Assembly: GCA_002373755.1 (NCBI GenBank)
Contig: DFJU01000130.1
Coordinates: 390 to 9,467, forward strand
Length of the DNA stretch: 9,078 nt
Source: Bacteroidales bacterium UBA3663
GTDB lineage: Bacteria; Bacteroidota; Bacteroidia; Bacteroidales; UBA3663
Reading direction: 5' to 3'
The notes under the pieces were generated by a model. It was not told where the DNA came from, made no database searches, and was given only the letters and a program-made list of their open reading frames with translations. Positions 5,425 to 9,078 of the stretch are shown piece by piece. Positions within the stretch are counted from its first letter, which is position 1. The number at the start of each line of letters is the position of its first letter. Both the position numbers and the translations under genes were made by a program.

Positions 5425-7086
5425 ATGAACAGATTGACTTCGGGCAGACGGGCCCTGTTATGTATTTGCATTTCGATGCTGACCTGCTTGGGCACGCAGG
5501 CCGCAGCACAGTCACAATCACAACGGAAAAGGAGTTCGGACAACCGGTTGGATGCCCAACAATACATGGAGATTTTAGGAGCCGCCGTGCGCACGCTACA
5601 GACCAACTACGTCGATAGCGTGGAGTGGGGTCGTGTGCTGACGGCCGGCATCGACGCCATGCTCGAGGAGCTCGACCCATACACCGAATTCTACACCGAA
5701 GAGGACGAGGAGGACTTCAAGACCATGACCACCGGCGAATATGCCGGCGTTGGTGCCATCATCATGCAGATGGGCGACACCGTCTGCATCAGCGAGCCCT
5801 ATGCCGGAATGCCTGCGGCCGAGGCCGGACTCCGCGCGGGCGACCGCATTCTGGCCATCGACGGCGAAAACATGGTGAAGCGCACCACGGGCTACGTGAG
5901 CGAGCGCCTGCGCGGCGAACCGGCCACATCGTTCGAACTGACATTCCTCCGTCCGGGCGACGAAAATCCGCGTAGCGTCACCGTCACGCGCCGCAAGATC
6001 GTCATCGACGCCGTGCCCTACTACGGCTGGCTGAATGACAGCGTCGGCTACATACAGCTCACCAGTTTCACCGACAAGGCCGCCCTCGAAGTGCAGGCCG
6101 CCCTCGAAAAACTGCGCGGCGAGGTGTCGCGTATGCAGCCTATGGCTGGCCTTGTGTTCGACCTGCGCGGCAATCCGGGCGGCTTGGTTGACGAGGCCGT
6201 CAAGATTGTCGGAATGTTCGTGCCGAAGGGCAGCATGGTGGTCGAGACAAAGGCCAAGATTGCCGCGTGGAACAGCACCTACCGCACCAACACGCCGCCC
6301 ATCGACCCCGACGTGCGTCTGGCCATCCTCATCGACCGCAGTTCTGCATCGGCCAGCGAGATTACCAGCGGCGCATTGCAGGATTTCGACCGCGCCGTAA
6401 TCATGGGCGAGCGCAGCTACGGCAAGGGTCTGGTGCAGAGCACGCGTCCGTTGCCCTACAACACGATGATGAAGTTCACATCGGCAAAATACTACATCCC
6501 GAGCGGCCGCTGCATCCAGGCCATCGACTATCAGGCGCGCCGCGTGGCTCGCTGGGAGGCAGGCGAGGAGTCGCCCGACTTGGGACGCATCCCCGATTCG
6601 CTAACGCACGTGTTCCACACCGCTGCGGGCCGCGAGGTGCGCGACGGCGGCGGCATCAAGCCCGATGTGGAGCGCAAGGTGCAGTACGTCAGCAATCTGG
6701 CCTTCTATCTGGAGCGCGAAAACCGTTTCTTCCACTTCGCCAACCGCTTGCAGGGCCGCTATGCCGAGATGCCTCTGGTCGATGATTCGATCTACGCCGA
6801 GTTCTGCCGCGAGGTGGTCGCTACGCGGCGCGACACTGTGCTGTCGGCCATGAAAATCGACCTCGAACACGACCTCGACAGCCTGCGCACCGACATCGCC
6901 ACCGAACTCCAGCTTGAACTCGAACTGCGCTACAACTTCCGTCGCGGCTACGTGGCCCGCAGCCTCAAGTCCGACCCCCTTGTGCGCGATGCCGTCGAGC
7001 TCTTGGCCGATGAGCCGTGCTACCGTTCGATTTTGGCTGCTCCATCGGCCGTAACTGACAAGGGAAAGAAGAAGAAGGGAAAATGA
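5425..7086 (+). CDS. S41-family C-terminal processing peptidase (CtpA/Prc-like), secreted
   Basis: A serine/lysine-dyad endopeptidase of the envelope that trims or degrades periplasmic proteins, often from their C-termini. The 553-residue protein begins with a signal sequence (hydrophobic core about 10-27, ending QAAAQ). Then come the S41 N-terminal helical region (about 42-100, with EELDPYTEFY at 81-90), a PDZ domain (about 105-190, AGVGAII and GLRAGDRILAIDG), and the protease core with DLRGNPGG (246-253). The catalytic serine is S309 in SASASE and the lysine is K334 in SYGKG. Their 25-residue spacing equals that of E. coli Prc. A C-terminal region of about 200 residues ends in a lysine-rich tail. 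The ATG at 5425 is chosen because the signal peptide starts there; 5407 is an alternative, while the TTG at 5374 is unlikely. It has its own promoter upstream and lies 21 bases before the C1 peptidase gene, so both are probably co-transcribed. Confidence 0.94.
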   Translation: MNRLTSGRRALLCICISMLTCLGTQAAAQSQSQRKRSSDNRLDAQQYMEILGAAVRTLQTNYVDSVEWGRVLTAGIDAMLEELDPYTEFYTEEDEEDFKTMTTGEYAGVGAIIMQMGDTVCISEPYAGMPAAEAGLRAGDRILAIDGENMVKRTTGYVSERLRGEPATSFELTFLRPGDENPRSVTVTRRKIVIDAVPYYGWLNDSVGYIQLTSFTDKAALEVQAALEKLRGEVSRMQPMAGLVFDLRGNPGGLVDEAVKIVGMFVPKGSMVVETKAKIAAWNSTYRTNTPPIDPDVRLAILIDRSSASASEITSGALQDFDRAVIMGERSYGKGLVQSTRPLPYNTMMKFTSAKYYIPSGRCIQAIDYQARRVARWEAGEESPDLGRIPDSLTHVFHTAAGREVRDGGGIKPDVERKVQYVSNLAFYLERENRFFHFANRLQGRYAEMPLVDDSIYAEFCREVVATRRDTVLSAMKIDLEHDLDSLRTDIATELQLELELRYNFRRGYVARSLKSDPLVRDAVELLADEPCYRSILAAPSAVTDKGKKKKGK

Positions 7087-7107
7087 CTTTGTAAAATCTG
7101 AACTGCA

Positions 7108-8349
7108 ATGAAAAGAATCGTTTTTTTGGCATTGTTGGCCATCGCAGGTCGCGTAGCGGAAGGCCGTGAAGCCGTCGCATTGGCCGACAGCATCAAGACC
7201 GACAGCATCGAGGGTTTCCGCTTCACTACGGTCGATTCGGTCGCCATCACGTCGGTCAAGAACCAGAAGAATGCCGGCACGTGCTGGAGCTATTCGGGCA
7301 TGAGTTTCCTGGAGAGCGAAGCCCTGCGCAAGACGGGCAAGGTGTATGATTTTTCGGAGATGTTCGTCGTCGAGAATACCTACATGGATCGCGCCGACAA
7401 GGCCGTCCGCACGCACGGCGACGTGTCGTTCAGCCAGGGCGGTTCGTTTGCCGATGTCTTCTACTGTCTGAGCAACTACGGCCTTGTGCCCGATGCCGAG
7501 ATGCCGGCCGGCGCAATGTACGGCGACACGCTGTCCAACCACAAGGAGCTGAGTGCCATGACCGACCCGCTCGTGAAGGCTGCGGCATCGGCCACAAAAC
7601 TGCAATTCAGCCCAGACGGCGAAGCACTGTGGAAGAAGGCCGTGCGCGCCGTCCACGAAATCTACCTTGGCAAGATTCCGGCATCGTTCACCTACGATGG
7701 TAAGCAGTACACGCCGCTGACGTTCGCCGCATCGACGGGGCTTTCGGCCGATGACTACGTGAGCGTGACCAGCTTCACCCACCATCCATATTCGACAGGC
7801 AACAACATCGGACGTGGCTTCATCATCGAGGTGCAGGACAACTGGCGCTGGGCCGAGAGCCTCAACCTCGAGCTTGACGACATGATGCGCATCATCGACG
7901 AGGCATTGGCCAACGGCTACAGCGTTCTGTGGGGCGGCGATGTGAGCGAAGACGGCTTTACGCGCGATGGACTTGCCGTCTGGCCCGATTTGACTGCGCC
8001 CGATGCGCCCGGCCAGGACCAAGCCCGCTGGCTGAAGCTCGACCGCAAGGCCAAGGGCGAGGAACTCACCAAACGCCCACTGCCTCAGAAGGAGGTAACC
8101 GCCGAGAGCCGTCAGCGCGGATACGACAACTTCGAGACGGGCGATGACCACGGCATGCACATCTTCGGCACGGCCAAGGACCAGAACGGCAACCGCTATT
8201 ACATGGTCAAGAATTCGTGGGGCAAGACCGGCAAATACAACGGCATCTGGTACATGACGCCAGAATTCTGCCGCGCCAAGACCATGAACTTCGTGGTCAA
8301 CAAGAACGCTATCCCCAAGGACTTGCGCAAGAAATACGGAATCAAATGA
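7108..8349 (+). CDS. Secreted C1B-family cysteine peptidase (bleomycin hydrolase/aminopeptidase C-like)
   Basis: A papain-fold peptidase. Characterised C1B relatives are cytoplasmic aminopeptidases, but this 413-residue form carries an N-terminal hydrophobic signal (MKRIVFLALLAIAG, cleavage probably near residue 19-20), as Bacteroidetes versions often do, placing it in the periplasm. Catalytic residues are visible: oxyanion-hole Q53 and nucleophile C59 in QKNAGTCWSYSG, histidine H348 in DDHGMHIFG, and asparagine N369 in MVKNSWG. Further conserved blocks are the segment around YMDRADKAVRTHGD (92-105), SQGGSFADV (109-117), SFTHHPY (about 229-235) and GGDVSEDGFTR (about 272-282). It follows the S41 peptidase by 21 bases, suggesting joint expression and a shared protein-turnover role, which is inferred. 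Its stop codon lies in the left arm of the hairpin at 8342-8369. Octamers are at 7586 and 7746. Confidence 0.93.
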   Translation: MKRIVFLALLAIAGRVAEGREAVALADSIKTDSIEGFRFTTVDSVAITSVKNQKNAGTCWSYSGMSFLESEALRKTGKVYDFSEMFVVENTYMDRADKAVRTHGDVSFSQGGSFADVFYCLSNYGLVPDAEMPAGAMYGDTLSNHKELSAMTDPLVKAAASATKLQFSPDGEALWKKAVRAVHEIYLGKIPASFTYDGKQYTPLTFAASTGLSADDYVSVTSFTHHPYSTGNNIGRGFIIEVQDNWRWAESLNLELDDMMRIIDEALANGYSVLWGGDVSEDGFTRDGLAVWPDLTAPDAPGQDQARWLKLDRKAKGEELTKRPLPQKEVTAESRQRGYDNFETGDDHGMHIFGTAKDQNGNRYYMVKNSWGKTGKYNGIWYMTPEFCRAKTMNFVVNKNAIPKDLRKKYGIK

Positions 8350-8369
8350 ACAACGCGTCGTTCATTTGA
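8342..8369 (+). terminator. Hairpin overlapping the C1B peptidase stop codon
   Basis: TCAAATGAAC (8342-8351) and GTTCATTTGA (8360-8369) are a perfect 10-bp inverted repeat around an 8-base loop. The TGA stop (8347-8349) is inside the left arm. There is no T-run afterwards, so it is not a classical intrinsic terminator. It may instead stabilise the 3' end or assist termination. Confidence 0.5.
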
Positions 8370-8508
8370 AGTTATCAGTTAATAGTTATCAATTATTGCG
8401 TTTGATAACTAAGGACTTGCTTGATTTTGAAGGATTGAGAAAAATATAGAATTTGTCTCATTCTCAAAAATTCTTGTTTAATAACTGATAACTCATAACT
8501 ATAACTTG
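8370..8508. repeat. Intergenic GTTA/TAAC inverted repeat upstream of cysE (MITE-like)
   Basis: AGTTATCAGTTA (8370-8381) is the exact reverse complement of 8482-8493, and ATAGTTAT (8382-8389) of 8496-8503. A smaller inverted pair, TTGAGAA (8435-8441) and TTCTCAA (8461-8467), lies inside. As in the 629-757 element, the flanking units keep the same order on both sides rather than nesting. The region is A/T-rich with no gene. The reverse complement of 8461-8476 (CAAGAATTTTTGAGAA) resembles CAAGAATTTGAGAA at 610-623, a possible but weak hint of kinship. Confidence 0.55.
8426..8455 (+). promoter_or_regulatory. Possible cysE promoter
   Basis: TTTG (8426-8429) and AGAATTTG (8448-8455; one mismatch to TAnnTTTG) are separated by 18 bases. 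An alternative pair is TTTG (8401-8404) with TGATTTTG (8422-8429), also one mismatch. Neither is an exact match, and A/T-rich sequence gives such matches by chance, so this is a low-confidence call. Confidence 0.22.
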
Positions 8509-8524
8509 AATTAAAAAATTCACT

Positions 8525-9078
8525 ATGCATAACTTTGACAACACCATCGCCGCGCTTAGCGACATCAGCCACAGCGCATTGCACCACTACGGCATCGAAG
8601 GCGTGCCTTTCCCGTCGGTCGTCGAACTGGAAGACATCGTCGAGCTGTGCCGCAGCGTGCTCTTTCCGGGCTACTTCGGCAAACTTGTGCTCAATGGCGC
8701 ACTGCAATATCACGTCGGCGTCAGCGTCGAACGTCTCTACGACAAGCTGGTCAAGCAGGTCATGGCCGGACTTGCCTTCACCCAGGGCGAGGAATTCGTC
8801 GAGCAGGAAGTGGCCCGCGATGCTGCCCGCCGACGCACTACGGCCTTCATCGAGAAGCTGCCCGAACTGCGAAAACTGTTGGCTACCGATGTCGTCGCCA
8901 TGTACCGCAACGACCCGGCCGTCACCAACCTGGGCGAAATCATCCTGTGCTATCCCGGGATGCGCGCCATCACGAACTACCGCATCGCCCACGCCCTCGA
9001 ACTGCTTGACGTGCCGCTCATCCCGCGCATGATTACCGAGCTGGCGCACAGTCAGACCGGCATCGACATCCATCCGGC
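8525..9078 (+). CDS. cysE: Serine O-acetyltransferase, 3' end outside the window
   Basis: Acetylates L-serine with acetyl-CoA, the first step of cysteine synthesis, in the cytoplasm. The reading frame is open from the ATG at 8525 to the window edge (184 residues). The N-terminal alpha-helical region typical of Bacteroidetes serine acetyltransferases is present (LFPGYFG at 46-52). The conserved run RNDPAV (128-133), EIILCYPGMRAITNYRIAH (138-156), VPLIPRMITELAHS (163-176) and TGIDIHP (178-184) follows. By family knowledge, D130 matches the substrate-binding D92 of the E. coli enzyme and D181 its D143. The catalytic histidine and the left-handed beta-helix hexapeptide repeats must lie beyond the end. 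The start is favoured by the N-terminal alignment and its AT-rich leader. It is separated from the peptidases by a repeat-rich spacer and probably has its own promoter. No octamer copy occurs in the visible part. Confidence 0.93.
   Translation, partial: MHNFDNTIAALSDISHSALHHYGIEGVPFPSVVELEDIVELCRSVLFPGYFGKLVLNGALQYHVGVSVERLYDKLVKQVMAGLAFTQGEEFVEQEVARDAARRRTTAFIEKLPELRKLLATDVVAMYRNDPAVTNLGEIILCYPGMRAITNYRIAHALELLDVPLIPRMITELAHSQTGIDIHP

Larger units (their letters stand above)
791..7753. repeat. Dispersed octamer CATCGGCC / GGCCGATG, 21 exact copies
   Basis: CATCGGCC on the plus strand starts at 791, 830, 1136, 2675, 3212, 3486, 3844, 3857, 6347, 7043 and 7586. Its reverse complement GGCCGATG starts at 1488, 1947, 2034, 3107, 4293, 4415, 5156, 5224, 7005 and 7746. 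Chance expectation is about 0.3 (uniform bases) to 0.5 (about 57% GC). The base before CATCGGCC is G or C in most copies, and the base after is A or G in 18 of 21. In coding copies it is read as Ser-Ala (7), Ala-Asp (7), Ile-Gly (2), Pro-Met (1) and Gly-Arg (1); three copies are intergenic. It is therefore not explained by one favoured codon pair. Copies are absent from 1-790, 5232-6346 and 7754-9078. Confidence 0.85.

Noticed and set aside
791..7753. Octamer enrichment as a codon-pair effect (Ser-Ala TCG-GCC or Ala-Asp GCC-GAT)
   Set aside because: Fourteen copies do fall in these two phases, but four coding copies use other phases (Ile-Gly, Pro-Met, Gly-Arg), three are intergenic, and both strands are used equally.
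791..7753. The octamer as a CRISPR, iteron or tandem repeat array
   Set aside because: Spacing is irregular (13 to over 1000 bases), both orientations are mixed, and nothing beyond about 10 bases is shared between copies.
6601..8160. A 519-codon open frame on the minus strand across the S41 and C1B genes
   Set aside because: It spans two well-supported plus-strand genes and their spacer, with no recognisable motif; it is an antisense shadow.
8393..9073. A minus-strand frame opposite cysE
   Set aside because: The plus-strand frame from 8525 to the window edge reads as a clear serine acetyltransferase.

Overview
The window looks like a chromosomal segment of a moderately GC-rich member of the Bacteroidales (Prevotella/Paraprevotella/Muribaculum-like). 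This rests on four things: a Bacteroidetes-type promoter (TATCTTTG, 5342-5349), start codons preceded by A/T-rich leaders without clear Shine-Dalgarno sequences, the protein repertoire (TlpA lipoprotein, NTF2/DUF3828-like lipoprotein, secreted C1B peptidase, a propeller glycosidase joined to an esterase-like domain), and the types of intergenic repeat. Genus cannot be fixed from sequence alone. No rRNA, tRNA, CRISPR array, IS element or phage gene is visible.

Layout. 1-139: a repeat-rich leader with two G/C-rich palindromes. 140-1968, plus strand: ribH (lumazine synthase), a TlpA-like thioredoxin lipoprotein, and a 131-residue stand-alone riboflavin kinase domain, ended by a strong intrinsic terminator (1990-2031). 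2046-5120, minus strand: a two-gene unit in which a secreted five-bladed-propeller glycoside hydrolase with a degenerate sialate-O-acetylesterase-like tail is followed by a lipoprotein with two similar halves. 5121-5424: divergent intergenic region with the best promoter of the window. 5425-8349, plus strand: an S41 C-terminal-processing peptidase and a secreted C1B (bleomycin-hydrolase-like) cysteine peptidase, 21 bases apart. 8350-8524: hairpin and repeat-rich spacer. 8525-end: serine O-acetyltransferase (cysE), cut by the window edge.

How the genes relate. ribH and the riboflavin kinase act in the same route (lumazine to riboflavin to FMN), with a redox lipoprotein between them. The minus-strand pair is probably a small exported glycan-handling unit. 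The two peptidases form an envelope proteolysis pair. cysE begins cysteine synthesis.

The most striking signal is not a gene. The non-palindromic octamer CATCGGCC (reverse complement GGCCGATG) occurs 21 times, 11 in one orientation and 10 in the other, against about 0.3-0.5 expected by chance. It lies in several reading frames on both strands and in three intergenic positions. That points to a DNA-level motif of the kind seen for DNA uptake sequences or cyanobacterial HIP1. I know of no described element with this sequence in Bacteroidetes.
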